Below, piece by piece: positions 33,965-43,282 of a stretch of DNA of 64,000 nucleotides. The stretch is taken from assembly GCA_029228645.1 (NCBI GenBank), contig JAPTHR010000001.1, forward strand, positions 173,682 through 237,681. The letters are read 5' to 3'. The notes beneath the pieces were generated by a model that saw only the letters and a program-made list of their open reading frames with translations, did no database searches and was not told the DNA's origin. Source of the stretch: Gammaproteobacteria bacterium Milos-ODIII6 (lineage in GTDB: Bacteria; Pseudomonadota; Gammaproteobacteria; Chromatiales; Chromatiaceae). The position numbers and the translations under genes were made by a program. Numbering within the stretch: the first letter of the stretch is position 1; every line of letters starts with the position of its first letter.

Positions 33965-36127
33965 CTATGCCGGGCTGAGGTTGGCATAGGCGACCACCAG
34001 CCACTTGGCCCCGACGGCTTCGAAATTGACCTGCACCCGGGCGCCACTGCCCTGCCCTTCGGCGTTGAGCACCACGCCGGCGCCGAACTTGGGATGCTCC
34101 ACGCGCTGGCCAAGCTCGAAGCCGGTCATCTCACGCGCAGCACCGAGCGAGCCGGCGGCCGGGGTGTAAGGCCGCGATACCTGCGGCCGGGCGCGCACTT
34201 CCTGGACGACGCCGGCCGGGATCTCGCGCAGGAAGCGCGACGGCAGCGGATAGGTCTCGGAACCGTGCAGGCGGCGGCTCTCCGCGTGGCAGAGATACAG
34301 CTGGCGCATGGCGCGGGTCATGCCCACGTAACAAAGGCGGCGCTCCTCCTCGAGGCGCTGCGGGTCCTCGGCGGACATGCTGTGCGGGAAAAGTCCCTCC
34401 TCCATGCCGCCGATGAACACCAGCGGAAATTCCAGGCCCTTCGCCGAATGCAGGGTCATCAGCTGCACGCTGTCCTCGTAGGCCTCCGCCTGGGTGTCGC
34501 CGGCCTCCAGCGCGGCATGCGCGAGAAAGGCATCCAGCTGGGAAAGGTCCTCCTGCTCGCCCTGGTAGTCGAACTGGCGCGCGGCATTGATCAGTTCATC
34601 CAGGTTCTCGATGCGGTCCTGGCCCTTGCCGTCGCGCGATTTCTGCAGGTGCTCGCGCAGCCGCGCACGGTGCAGGGCGACCTCGACCTGCTCAGCCAGG
34701 TCCAGGCCCTGCGCCTCCGCTGTGGCCTCGCCGATCAGCTCGATGAACCCGCGCAGGGCCCCGCCCGCCCGCGCGGTCATGCGGCCGCCGCGTAGCAGGT
34801 CCTCGCTGGCCTGCCACAGCGAGCAGCTGAAATCCCGCGCGTGCAGGCGGATGGCCTCGAGCGTCTTGGCCCCGATGCCACGCGGTGGCTGGTTGACCGC
34901 ACGCTCGAACGATGGATCATCGTGCGGATTGGCGGTCAGGCGCAGATAGGCGAGCGCATCCTTGATCTCGGCGCGCTCGAAGAATTTCAGCCCACCGTAT
35001 ACCCGGTAGGGAATGGCCTGCTGGATCAGGGCCTCTTCGAACAGACGCGACTGCGCCGTGGTGCGGTACAGGATCGCCATCTCGGCGCGCGCCATGCCGT
35101 GATCGATCGCCTCGCGGATGCGATCGATCACGAATCGCGCTTCGTCCACCTCGTTGAAAGCGCCATACACCCGGATGGGCTCGCCCTCGCCGTCGTCGGT
35201 CCACAGCTGCTTGCCGAGTCGGGTGGGATTGTTCGCGATCACCGCGTTGGCCGCGCTCAGGATGTTGCCGCTGGAGCGGTAGTTCTGCTCCAGGCGAACG
35301 ATCCGGGTATCGGGGTAGTGCGCCTGGAAATCCTGGATGTTCTCCACTCGGGCGCCGCGCCAGCCATAGATCGACTGGTCGTCGTCGCCCACGACGAAGA
35401 GGTTGTTGCGTGATCCCGCGAGCAGCCGCAGCCAGGCGTATTGGATGCTGTTGGTATCCTGGAACTCGTCCACCAGGATGGCGCCGAAACGCTCCTGGTA
35501 GTGCTGCAGGATGTCCGGCCGGTCACGCCACAGCTCATGCGCGCGCAGCAGCAACTCCGCGAAATCGACCACCCCGGCGCGCTGGCAGGCGGCTTCATAC
35601 TCGCGGTAGATGGCAATCATCTGGCGCTGGTACGGGTCGCCGCCGTGATCCAGGTGATCGGCACGCAAGCCCTCGTCCTTCTGCTGGTTGATAAACCACT
35701 GCACCTGGCGTGGTGGCCACTTGGAGTCGTCCAGGTTCATCTCGCGGATGATGCGCTTCACCAGGCGGAACTGGTCGTCCGAGTCGAGTATCTGGAAGCC
35801 CTGCGGCAGGCCCGCCTCCTGCCAGTGCGCGCGCAGCAGCCGATGCGCCAGGCCATGGAAGGTGCCGACCCACATGCCGCCCACCGGCTGACCGAGGAGG
35901 GCCTCGATACGGTGCTTCATCTCGCGCGCGGCCTTGTTGGTGAAGGTGACCGCGAGAATACTCCAGGGCGACAGGCCCTCCACCTGGATCAGCCACGCGA
36001 TGCGGTGCACCAGCACCCGGGTCTTGCCCGAACCGGCGCCGGCCAGGATCAGGGTGCTGCCGGGGGGAGCGGTGACGGCCTCGCGCTGCGCGTCATTCAG
36101 GCCTTCGATGATGTGGGTAACGTCCAT
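33965..36127 (-). CDS. uvrD: DNA helicase II UvrD
   Basis: UvrD (720 residues) is a superfamily 1A 3'-5' helicase for nucleotide-excision and mismatch repair. Motifs in order: Q-motif LNDAQREAV, Walker A GAGSGKT (30-36), TFTNKAAREM (Ia), VDEFQDTN (II), GDDDQSIYGWRGA (III), QNYRSS (IV), TLHSAKGLEF (V), and VGMTRA (VI). A C-terminal Tudor-like RNA-polymerase-binding region has GQRVEHPKFGAGVV. No LexA box could be found before the ATG at 36127. Confidence 0.96.
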   Translation of the reverse strand: MDVTHIIEGLNDAQREAVTAPPGSTLILAGAGSGKTRVLVHRIAWLIQVEGLSPWSILAVTFTNKAAREMKHRIEALLGQPVGGMWVGTFHGLAHRLLRAHWQEAGLPQGFQILDSDDQFRLVKRIIREMNLDDSKWPPRQVQWFINQQKDEGLRADHLDHGGDPYQRQMIAIYREYEAACQRAGVVDFAELLLRAHELWRDRPDILQHYQERFGAILVDEFQDTNSIQYAWLRLLAGSRNNLFVVGDDDQSIYGWRGARVENIQDFQAHYPDTRIVRLEQNYRSSGNILSAANAVIANNPTRLGKQLWTDDGEGEPIRVYGAFNEVDEARFVIDRIREAIDHGMARAEMAILYRTTAQSRLFEEALIQQAIPYRVYGGLKFFERAEIKDALAYLRLTANPHDDPSFERAVNQPPRGIGAKTLEAIRLHARDFSCSLWQASEDLLRGGRMTARAGGALRGFIELIGEATAEAQGLDLAEQVEVALHRARLREHLQKSRDGKGQDRIENLDELINAARQFDYQGEQEDLSQLDAFLAHAALEAGDTQAEAYEDSVQLMTLHSAKGLEFPLVFIGGMEEGLFPHSMSAEDPQRLEEERRLCYVGMTRAMRQLYLCHAESRRLHGSETYPLPSRFLREIPAGVVQEVRARPQVSRPYTPAAGSLGAAREMTGFELGQRVEHPKFGAGVVLNAEGQGSGARVQVNFEAVGAKWLVVAYANLSPA

Positions 36128-36184
36128 GCCGCCATTGTACAGTGGCGATGGTGCGCAATTCCCGCACGCCGGGCAATCGGGTTA

Positions 36185-36482
36185 GCAGTCTGTCGGACTT
36201 ATCCGTTTGAAGCGACTAATCCGCCAGGAGCGGATTGACCAGCTTTGCTGGCCCCGAAGGGGTGAAGGGCAGGATGCCCGGCATCAAATTCGCGGGAGCG
36301 AATCAAATGAGATTATCGGACGAGGAGAATAGTGGACCTATTTGACGAGTTCGATAAGGTCAGTTGATCGCTATCCGCGGATTTATGAAACACATCCTTG
36401 TGTTTCACCGCTACGCGGCTTGCGTGAAAACCTTTTCCTGAAAGGTTTTTGCAGCCAAACAGCGTTAAGTCCGACAGACTGC
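36185..36482. mobile_element. Hairpin-rich repeat element, long copy (298 bp)
   Basis: The element has perfect 17-bp terminal inverted repeats, GCAGTCTGTCGGACTTA, flanked by TA on both sides (36183-36184 and 36483-36484). It encodes no protein and consists largely of short perfect hairpins. Compared with the 162-bp copy at 43348-43509 it carries two extra blocks, 36216-36285 and 36385-36450. Its end supplies the TAG stop of tamB. A TA duplication resembles IS630/mariner insertion, but I cannot assign a family. The gap 36128-36184 holds nothing else. Confidence 0.8.
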
Positions 36483-39400
36483 TAGTCGTGCTCCAGGGTG
36501 TAGATCAGCTCCACCGACTGGGTGGTGCCGCTGCGCGTTTCGACGCTGGCGCGCTCGGTCAGACGGTAGCGCAGCGACAGCACCGCGCTGGGGTCGAACA
36601 GGCCCTGGATGTAGCGCACGTACAGATCCGGGGTGAGGTACTTGCCGGCCACCAGCGCCGAACCCTCCAGCCCGGCATCGCTGTTCACCCCCAGCTCGTC
36701 CAGGCCGGACTCTTCCTGGATCGCGCGCAGCGCCGGCAGGGCCTTCTCCAGGCCCAGGCTGCCCGCGGCCGCCAGCAGCTGCGCCTGGTCGACGCCACCG
36801 CCAGCACCCATGGGGGCGCCATTCAGCAGATAGGACAGGGCATCGGTTTCCGAGGTCGGCGGCTCGGTGCGCACCCCGGTAACCGGTTTGCGCAGGCTGC
36901 CGCTGACTTCCAGGTAGGCCTTGACCTTGCCGTCGTTGGAAAGACGCAGCGCGCGCAGGTCGACCCCGGGGTTGTCGACCGGCCCGGCAAACAGTAACCG
37001 ACCCTGCTCGATTCTCAGGTCCTGGCCCCAGGCCTTGTAGCGACCCTCCTGCAGATCGACGTTCCCGACCGCCTCGGCGTAGCCGGGCTGCAACTGCAAA
37101 CCGAGCTTACCCTCCAGACGGGTGGTCAAGCCGAACCCCTTGAAGCGCACTTTGTCCCCGAGCTCCAGGGCCACCCTGCCGCTCACCTTGACAGCGGTCG
37201 GCTGCCCACGGCCGGTTTCTTTGCCGGCGTCCAGCAGGACCTCGTCACCCGAGACCGTGATCGCCCCGGCCGGCAGTTCGCGCACCTCGATGTCGGCCTC
37301 CGGCACCACCACCCGCCCTTTCACCTCGAGGACCTGCGTATTGCCTGCCAGCTGCAGGTCGGGGCTTACCAGGACCCGGGTATCCGGCAGACGCACCGCG
37401 ACCACTCGCTCACCCTGTATGTTGAGCGACAGCGGCCAGCCCGCATCCGGCTCCAGCAGCACCCAGCCGTCCAGGCTGAGATCCCCTTCGCCCTCTTTTT
37501 CCCCGGAGCGGGCGCCACCCGTGATCGTGAGACGGGTATCACCGCTACTCGCGAGGCGCACGCGCAAGTCCTCCAGGCGCAGACCGAGATCCGGGTATTC
37601 GAGGACCGTGTCGACGATGTTCAGCTCACCGGTGACGCGCGGTTGCTCGAGCGTGCCGCCGATCTGCGCGCTGGCATTGGCGGAGCCCGCCCGGATCTGG
37701 CCCTGCGGCACCAGCGCCGCGAGCGCCTGCAAATCGGGCAGCGAGGCCTCGACCGAACCCTGCAGGCGATCCGCTCCGCCCTTGGGGTTGGGTCGCGTCT
37801 CAATACTGAGACGCGCGCGCGCCTGCTCCTGCAATACCAGGCCGGCGTCCGCGCGCAGCGCGCCGTTCTGGTAATCCAGATCCACGCGCGCGTCGGAATA
37901 GCGCAGCTCGAGGGGTTCATCCTGGTCCCCGGTGCGCAGGATCAGGCGTCCGTCCGAGGGGACCAGGGATGCCTTGACCAGCGGACGATCTGCAGGTCCG
38001 CTCACCCTGGCCTCACCCGTGAGTTGGCCTTCGAGCAGGTAGTCGGGCGGCAACAGCACGGCCAGGTTATCCAGTTCCACTGCCTGCAGGCTGACCAGCG
38101 CGTCGACCGGACCGCTGGCGCGCCATTTCCCATTCAGGCAGACGCGCTGCGATGCCTGTACCAGGCACAGCGGCGCGAGGCGGGCACTCTGCGCAGCGAG
38201 CCGCAGCGGCGCGGGCGCTTCGTTGACCCACACCCCCTTGCCCAGGCCCTCGCTGCGCAGCTGCTGCAACCCGCCCTGCCAGGCCTGCCCGTCCCAGGCA
38301 CCCTCGAGAATCAGGTCGAGCGCCGGCACGCCATCCTGCAGGGCGGCCGTGAGCCGGTGCCGCCCGGGAGCGCCCTCGAGACGCAGCTCCGCCCTGTCCC
38401 ACTGTTGTTCGGCGACCACCAGCCCCCCGGCCACGAGCCGCACCAAGCCCTCGCCCGGGCGCCTGGACGGCCAGTCCAGGGCGATATCCAGTTGCTCGAC
38501 ACGCAGGTCCGCGTAGGCAAGGCGACTGCCGGCGAATTCCCCGCGCAGCTCAGGCTGAGCGGGCGTTCCCGAAATCCTGGCCTGCCCGTTGAGCTCTCCG
38601 GACAGGCCCGGCCAGAGCTGTGCGAGGTCCGGCGCCTTGGCCACGACGTCGAGATCGTATCCGGGCATCAGCTGGCCATCGGCGGTGAAATCGGCATCAC
38701 CGCTGCTGACTTGCATGTCCTCGATAGCGATCCGGCCGGGCGCCAGGAGAATCTCGCCGCGCGCATCGAAGGGATAATCACGCAGCACGCCGTGCAGACG
38801 TCGCAGGCTGACCCGGCCGCTCGGCGCGTCGCCCTCCAGGCGGCCGCTGGCATCGGCCCGGAGGTCGAGGCGCCCGCTCCAGGGTTCGCCCAACAGCGCC
38901 GGGTCGAGCCCTTCGCCCTGCAGCGCCAGCTCCCAGCTGACGGTCGGGGAAAAGCCGACCCGGCCATTGGCGCGCAAGTGGCCGGCGGGGGTGGAAAGGG
39001 CCAGTGACGCGATTTCCACCCGGTCTGCGCGCAATGTCGCCTTGAGTTCGAGATCGCCCCGCGGGTAGGCCTGCAGGGCGAGATCGGCGCGCAGTTCGAG
39101 CGCGAGCGCATCCAGCGGACCGACCGCGCGGTAGCGCCCGGCCTCGCTCAGCGCCAGGCGCTCGCCCGCAACCGGCCAGCGAAGCCCCTGCCAGTCGCCG
39201 TCGACCTCTAGGCGCAGACCGGAATCGTCCTGCAGGCCGGTTACGCGCCCCCGCGAGGACAACACATAGGGGGCTGTCAGCTGGTGCTCGAAGGAAAGAT
39301 CCGCCAGGTTGCCGTGCAGCCGGCCCCGCCCCGCAGAGGCTCCCAGCTCCGGCAGCTCGCCCTGCCAGTCGAAGTCGAACGCCAGCGGCATCAGGGTGTC

Positions 39401-39952
39401 ATCCAGGGTCAGCTCGCCCTGTGTCTGCAGGCGCACACGGGGTTCCGCCAGGGTCAGCGCCAGCGCCTGTACGCGTAACTGGCGGTCGACTTCGAGGCTG
39501 GCGCTGATGTCCTCCAGGACCGTGCGCGATTCCCCGTCGCGGATCTCGAGGGCCGCGATCGCAACCTCCGGCAGCTGCAGCTGGAGCGGCAATGCCACTG
39601 TCGCCCCGCCGCCGTCCGACGGCTCGCCGGATCCGTCCAGTTCGACGACCAGGCGTCCCAGCCGCAGGCTGGCGATCTGCAGTTTGCGGTCCCGCAGGGC
39701 AGGCAGATGCCATGACCACTCGATCCCGTCCAGGGTCACCCGGGTCGCGTCATCCGCATAGACAACACCCCGCAGGCCCAGCCCCTGCCACAGGGTGCCC
39801 TCAAGCTGCTCAACGGCAAAGCCCGGCAGCACACGCGGCAGCATGTCCCGCAACAGCAGGCTGGCACCGGCGGTGGTACCACCCAGCCAGGCGATCCCCG
39901 CCAGGGTCAGGAGGAGCAGGGCCAGGACTATCCGCAGCAGCCAACGGATCAC
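36482..39952 (-). CDS. tamB: Translocation and assembly module protein TamB
   Basis: The 1156-residue protein is anchored in the inner membrane by an N-terminal span (about 5-25) and spans the periplasm as a long, lipid-carrying beta-taco (AsmA/TamB type), ending in the conserved TamB C-terminal domain (about 800-1156). It works with TamA in outer-membrane biogenesis and phospholipid transfer. The start is a GTG at 39952 that overlaps the tamA stop. The stop codon TAG straddles the boundary of the repeat element, so the native C-terminus may have been slightly changed. Confidence 0.92.
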   Translation of the reverse strand: MIRWLLRIVLALLLLTLAGIAWLGGTTAGASLLLRDMLPRVLPGFAVEQLEGTLWQGLGLRGVVYADDATRVTLDGIEWSWHLPALRDRKLQIASLRLGRLVVELDGSGEPSDGGGATVALPLQLQLPEVAIAALEIRDGESRTVLEDISASLEVDRQLRVQALALTLAEPRVRLQTQGELTLDDTLMPLAFDFDWQGELPELGASAGRGRLHGNLADLSFEHQLTAPYVLSSRGRVTGLQDDSGLRLEVDGDWQGLRWPVAGERLALSEAGRYRAVGPLDALALELRADLALQAYPRGDLELKATLRADRVEIASLALSTPAGHLRANGRVGFSPTVSWELALQGEGLDPALLGEPWSGRLDLRADASGRLEGDAPSGRVSLRRLHGVLRDYPFDARGEILLAPGRIAIEDMQVSSGDADFTADGQLMPGYDLDVVAKAPDLAQLWPGLSGELNGQARISGTPAQPELRGEFAGSRLAYADLRVEQLDIALDWPSRRPGEGLVRLVAGGLVVAEQQWDRAELRLEGAPGRHRLTAALQDGVPALDLILEGAWDGQAWQGGLQQLRSEGLGKGVWVNEAPAPLRLAAQSARLAPLCLVQASQRVCLNGKWRASGPVDALVSLQAVELDNLAVLLPPDYLLEGQLTGEARVSGPADRPLVKASLVPSDGRLILRTGDQDEPLELRYSDARVDLDYQNGALRADAGLVLQEQARARLSIETRPNPKGGADRLQGSVEASLPDLQALAALVPQGQIRAGSANASAQIGGTLEQPRVTGELNIVDTVLEYPDLGLRLEDLRVRLASSGDTRLTITGGARSGEKEGEGDLSLDGWVLLEPDAGWPLSLNIQGERVVAVRLPDTRVLVSPDLQLAGNTQVLEVKGRVVVPEADIEVRELPAGAITVSGDEVLLDAGKETGRGQPTAVKVSGRVALELGDKVRFKGFGLTTRLEGKLGLQLQPGYAEAVGNVDLQEGRYKAWGQDLRIEQGRLLFAGPVDNPGVDLRALRLSNDGKVKAYLEVSGSLRKPVTGVRTEPPTSETDALSYLLNGAPMGAGGGVDQAQLLAAAGSLGLEKALPALRAIQEESGLDELGVNSDAGLEGSALVAGKYLTPDLYVRYIQGLFDPSAVLSLRYRLTERASVETRSGTTQSVELIYTLEHD

Positions 39953-41706
39953 AAGCCGGTTCCGAAGGAGAAATGAATCCGGAACGTGTCATCGGCATCA
40001 TCCCGGGGGAACCCGAGGTCGACCTTTACCGGGCCCACCGGGGTGTACCACCGTACCCCCACGCCCACACCGGTCTTGAGTTCCTCCTGCACGCTGTCGA
40101 AGGCATTACCGGCATCCGCAAAAACCGCTACACCCCAGTCCTGCGCGACCGGGTGCTCGTACTCCAGGCTCGCCACCACCAGGTTGGCGCCACCCGCGAG
40201 GTCGCCATCGGCATCGCTTGGCGCGAGCGACTCATACTCGTAGCCGCGCACACTCTGATCGCCGCCGGCGAAAAAGCGCAACGAGGTCGGGATATTGTCG
40301 AAATCGGTGGTCTGAATGGTGCCCAGTTCAATACGCGCGATACCGGTCCCGCTCCCCAAAGGACGCAGCCACTTGGCGCGTGCCTTGGCGCGCAGGAAGC
40401 TGGTGTCGGAGACGATCCCCTCGGCCGCTCCGCGCAACTCGAGTTCGAGATATCTTCCGGAACGTGGGCGGATCAGATCGTCCACGCGGCGGCGATCCCA
40501 GCGCAATCCCGGAATCAGCAGCAGGCTGTCGAACTCGCGCCCCTCGACAAATGAGGTCTCGTGCTGGAGGTCCAGCATCGCGGTCTCGTTCCAGGCGCCG
40601 CGCTTGCCGCTCAGGCGCGCGCCCAGGGTGACGGTGTCACTGCGGGTTTCGTCGGTATCCTCGAAGGCGAAACCGCCCTGCAGGTTGAGCCTCCGCCAAC
40701 GACTCTCGTACAAGGGCACACGGTAGTCGAGTGTGCCCTCGGAGCGCACAGTCGACAGGCTGAGCTTGGCCCCGAACTGGTGCCCGAGGCGGTTGATGCG
40801 GCGGTTGTCGTACTCCGCGGAAAGGGTCACGCCCAGATCGCTGGAAAGCCCGGCGCCGAACTGATAGGCATGCCGCTTGCGCGCCACCAGGGTAATCCGC
40901 ACCGGCAGGGTGTCGTCTCCCAGGCGGTCGGTCTCAGGGGTCACCTCCACGCGTTCGAAATAGCCGCTGTCGGCGAGGCTGCGGTAGGTCTCCTGGATCG
41001 CATCCGCACTGTATGCCTGCCCTTCCTGCAACTTCACCAGGCGCTGTATCAGCCTGTCGGCGTACGGCTGCTCCTCGATCTGCAGGGGCGCAATACGGAA
41101 GCGCGGACCGGAATCGAACACCAGGTCGATTGCGGCGGTTAGCCGGGTGGTATCCACCGCCAGCCGGCTTTCGGTCAACTGCGCGCGGAAGTAACCGCGC
41201 TCGCTGGCGAGACTGCGCAACTGCTGCTTGAGGCTTTCGTAGTGGCCGTGGTGCAGGGTATCGCCGACTTTTACCGGGAGTTCGGCACGCAGGCGCTCGA
41301 ATTCCGGGTCCTCTCCGGCGTCGCCCCGAATGACCAGATCCAGGGTGTCCACCCGCACCGGTTCACCCGGCGCCACCTCGATACGCGCTTGCCAGCAGGT
41401 TTTCTGCCAATCGAGCTGCCGGGTGATGCCGGGTTGGTAATAGCCCAACGCCCGCAACGCGGCCCTGATCTCTTTCTCGGCATCGCGAAAGCGGCGTTTG
41501 ACCCGCCACCTGGGTGCGTCGCAGGTCTCGCTCGCCAGGCCCAGCATGGCCAGCACATTCTGCCTCATCTCGCCTTGCAGGCCGGTCAGTTCGAGCTGCG
41601 CCCCCGTTGCCAGCTGGGAAAACGTTGCAGCGAACAAGGCCAGAAGGGGGAGCAGGCATTTTGCGCTGCGCTCGCCCGCCTTGCGGAATCGGAGATGGGT
41701 TTTCAT
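39949..41706 (-). CDS. tamA: Outer-membrane assembly factor TamA
   Basis: TamA (585 residues) is an Omp85-family beta-barrel. A signal peptide (cleavage near TGA-QL, about 36), three POTRA domains (about 37-260), and a 16-strand barrel (about 270-585) can be distinguished, with the barrel lid-lock region RGYEYESL and the final GPVKVDLGFP...FRIHFSFGTGL strands. A TACAAT hexamer lies only 8 bases from the ATG, too close for a normal leader. It overlaps tamB by four bases. It is divergent from the signalling cluster. Confidence 0.93.
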   Translation of the reverse strand: MKTHLRFRKAGERSAKCLLPLLALFAATFSQLATGAQLELTGLQGEMRQNVLAMLGLASETCDAPRWRVKRRFRDAEKEIRAALRALGYYQPGITRQLDWQKTCWQARIEVAPGEPVRVDTLDLVIRGDAGEDPEFERLRAELPVKVGDTLHHGHYESLKQQLRSLASERGYFRAQLTESRLAVDTTRLTAAIDLVFDSGPRFRIAPLQIEEQPYADRLIQRLVKLQEGQAYSADAIQETYRSLADSGYFERVEVTPETDRLGDDTLPVRITLVARKRHAYQFGAGLSSDLGVTLSAEYDNRRINRLGHQFGAKLSLSTVRSEGTLDYRVPLYESRWRRLNLQGGFAFEDTDETRSDTVTLGARLSGKRGAWNETAMLDLQHETSFVEGREFDSLLLIPGLRWDRRRVDDLIRPRSGRYLELELRGAAEGIVSDTSFLRAKARAKWLRPLGSGTGIARIELGTIQTTDFDNIPTSLRFFAGGDQSVRGYEYESLAPSDADGDLAGGANLVVASLEYEHPVAQDWGVAVFADAGNAFDSVQEELKTGVGVGVRWYTPVGPVKVDLGFPRDDADDTFRIHFSFGTGL

Positions 41707-41841
41707 GTGCGGAAATTGTACCTTGAGTGAAACTAACGCCGGTCAGCCGCCCTGTTTATTCAGAGACCGCCGTACAGACCCGACCGTCACGAAGTAAGTT
41801 CTCTGGATTTTCCGGCAGCCCTCACGCAGAATTTCCGCATC

Positions 41842-43182
41842 ATGACCGATGACGACGACATCTTTGAAGGAAAACGCCTGATCCTGGTGGTCGAGGACGA
41901 TCCCGATCACCTGATCCTGGTACAGCGTTGGTTGATCACGGCCGGTTACCTCGTCGATGGCGCCAGCCAGGGCCGCCAGGCGCTGGCCCGCATCGAGCAA
42001 CAGCGACCCGACATGGTCATCACCGACTGGGCCATGGACGAGATGGACGGCCTGCAATTGCTGGAGCAGATCCACCTGCAGGACCCCCTCCTCCCGGTGC
42101 TCATGGTGAGTGGGGAGGCCGGCATTCCAGAGGCCCTGAGTGCGGTCGAGCACGGCGTGGTCGGTTTCATCGAAAAGCCAGTGCGGCGGGAGACGCTGCT
42201 GCGGGCAGTAGCTGACATCCTGGCACATTTGAGCACGCCCGGTGGGCATGCCGGCTCGGCGTTGGCGCGCTGCTTCGTACACCGCTCGCCGGCCATCACG
42301 GATCTGCTGCGGCGCGCCCAACAACTGCTCTCGGGGATGGCGCCGGTGCTGATCCGCGGGCCGGATGGCAGCGGTCGCCAGCACCTGGCGCGCTGCATCC
42401 ACGCGGCCAGCGAGCGCCACGAGCAGCCCTTTGTCACCTTCAATTGCGGGGCGCTGCCGCAACAGCTGCTGGAAGCCGAGCTCTTCGGCTACCAGCGCGG
42501 CGACTTCACCGGCGCGACCGACAGCCATGCCGGCCTGCTGGAGCGCGCCCGCGGCGGCACCCTGTTGTTGCGGTCCATCGAGGAACTGCCGCTGCCATTG
42601 CAGGCACGCCTGGTACAGACCCTCGACGACGCTGCCCCTGATGGCGGCCCACAGGGCATCCGGCTGATCGCCACCTGTGCTGCGGATCCGGAGAAACTGG
42701 TGTGCGAGGGGCTTTTCAAGCAGGAACTGCTCTCCCGCCTCGGCGTCCCGCTCACCCTGGCACCGCTCAATCAACGGCATGAAGACGTGCCCGCGCTGGT
42801 AGAGCGCTTCCTGCAGGCACAGCACGAGGAACGGGGACAGCACAAACACTTCGCCACCGAGGCCCTGAAGCAGCTGATCCTGGCGGATTGGCCCGGCAAC
42901 GTCAGCCAGCTGCGTCGCGTGGTGGATCACTGCTTCCTGATGACGCCCGGTGACACCATCCCGGCATCGGTGGTCAACGACGCGCTCGCCGGTCAGACCC
43001 AGGCGCCCCCCACCCTGGACGAGGCGCGCCTTGCCTTCGAGCGCCGCTATCTTGCCGGCATACTGCGCGCCACCAATGGCAATGTGACCAACGCGGCTCG
43101 GCTGGCGGGGCGCAACCGCACCGAGTTCTACAAGCTGCTGCATCGTCACGAACTGGATCCCGCCGCATTCCGCGGTAGTTGA
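41842..43182 (+). CDS. NtrC-family response regulator with degenerate AAA+ domain
   Basis: The 446-residue protein has a receiver (about 12-125, phosphoacceptor D62 in ITDWAMDEMDG, K112), a sigma54-activator AAA+ domain (about 145-360), and a C-terminal Fis-type helix-turn-helix (about 395-440). The AAA+ module looks inactive: Walker A is GPDGSGRQ (173-180), with R179 and Q180 where Lys and Ser/Thr/Glu are expected. Walker B LLLRSIEE has R244-S245 instead of Asp-Glu. The GAFTGA loop reads GDFTGA (220-225). The sensor/arginine-finger segment (R299) remains. It may act as a non-ATP-dependent regulator of the downstream genes. Confidence 0.85.
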   Translation: MTDDDDIFEGKRLILVVEDDPDHLILVQRWLITAGYLVDGASQGRQALARIEQQRPDMVITDWAMDEMDGLQLLEQIHLQDPLLPVLMVSGEAGIPEALSAVEHGVVGFIEKPVRRETLLRAVADILAHLSTPGGHAGSALARCFVHRSPAITDLLRRAQQLLSGMAPVLIRGPDGSGRQHLARCIHAASERHEQPFVTFNCGALPQQLLEAELFGYQRGDFTGATDSHAGLLERARGGTLLLRSIEELPLPLQARLVQTLDDAAPDGGPQGIRLIATCAADPEKLVCEGLFKQELLSRLGVPLTLAPLNQRHEDVPALVERFLQAQHEERGQHKHFATEALKQLILADWPGNVSQLRRVVDHCFLMTPGDTIPASVVNDALAGQTQAPPTLDEARLAFERRYLAGILRATNGNVTNAARLAGRNRTEFYKLLHRHELDPAAFRGS

Positions 43183-43282
43183 CGGACGTCGTTTTTCGGC
43201 GACGCCCTGGGCACTCCCAAGGCGCAGACGAAGCACGTTCGGTTGGTGCATAGTCCCCGATTCGCGTCGGGAGGCCGAAACC

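Noticed and set aside
36100-36180. LexA box before uvrD
   Set aside because: CTGTACAATGGCGGCATGG matches only one half of the CTGT-N8-ACAG pattern.
37643-39007. Long plus-strand frame antisense to tamB
   Set aside because: It is a reverse-complement shadow of tamB without a ribosome site or recognisable domain.
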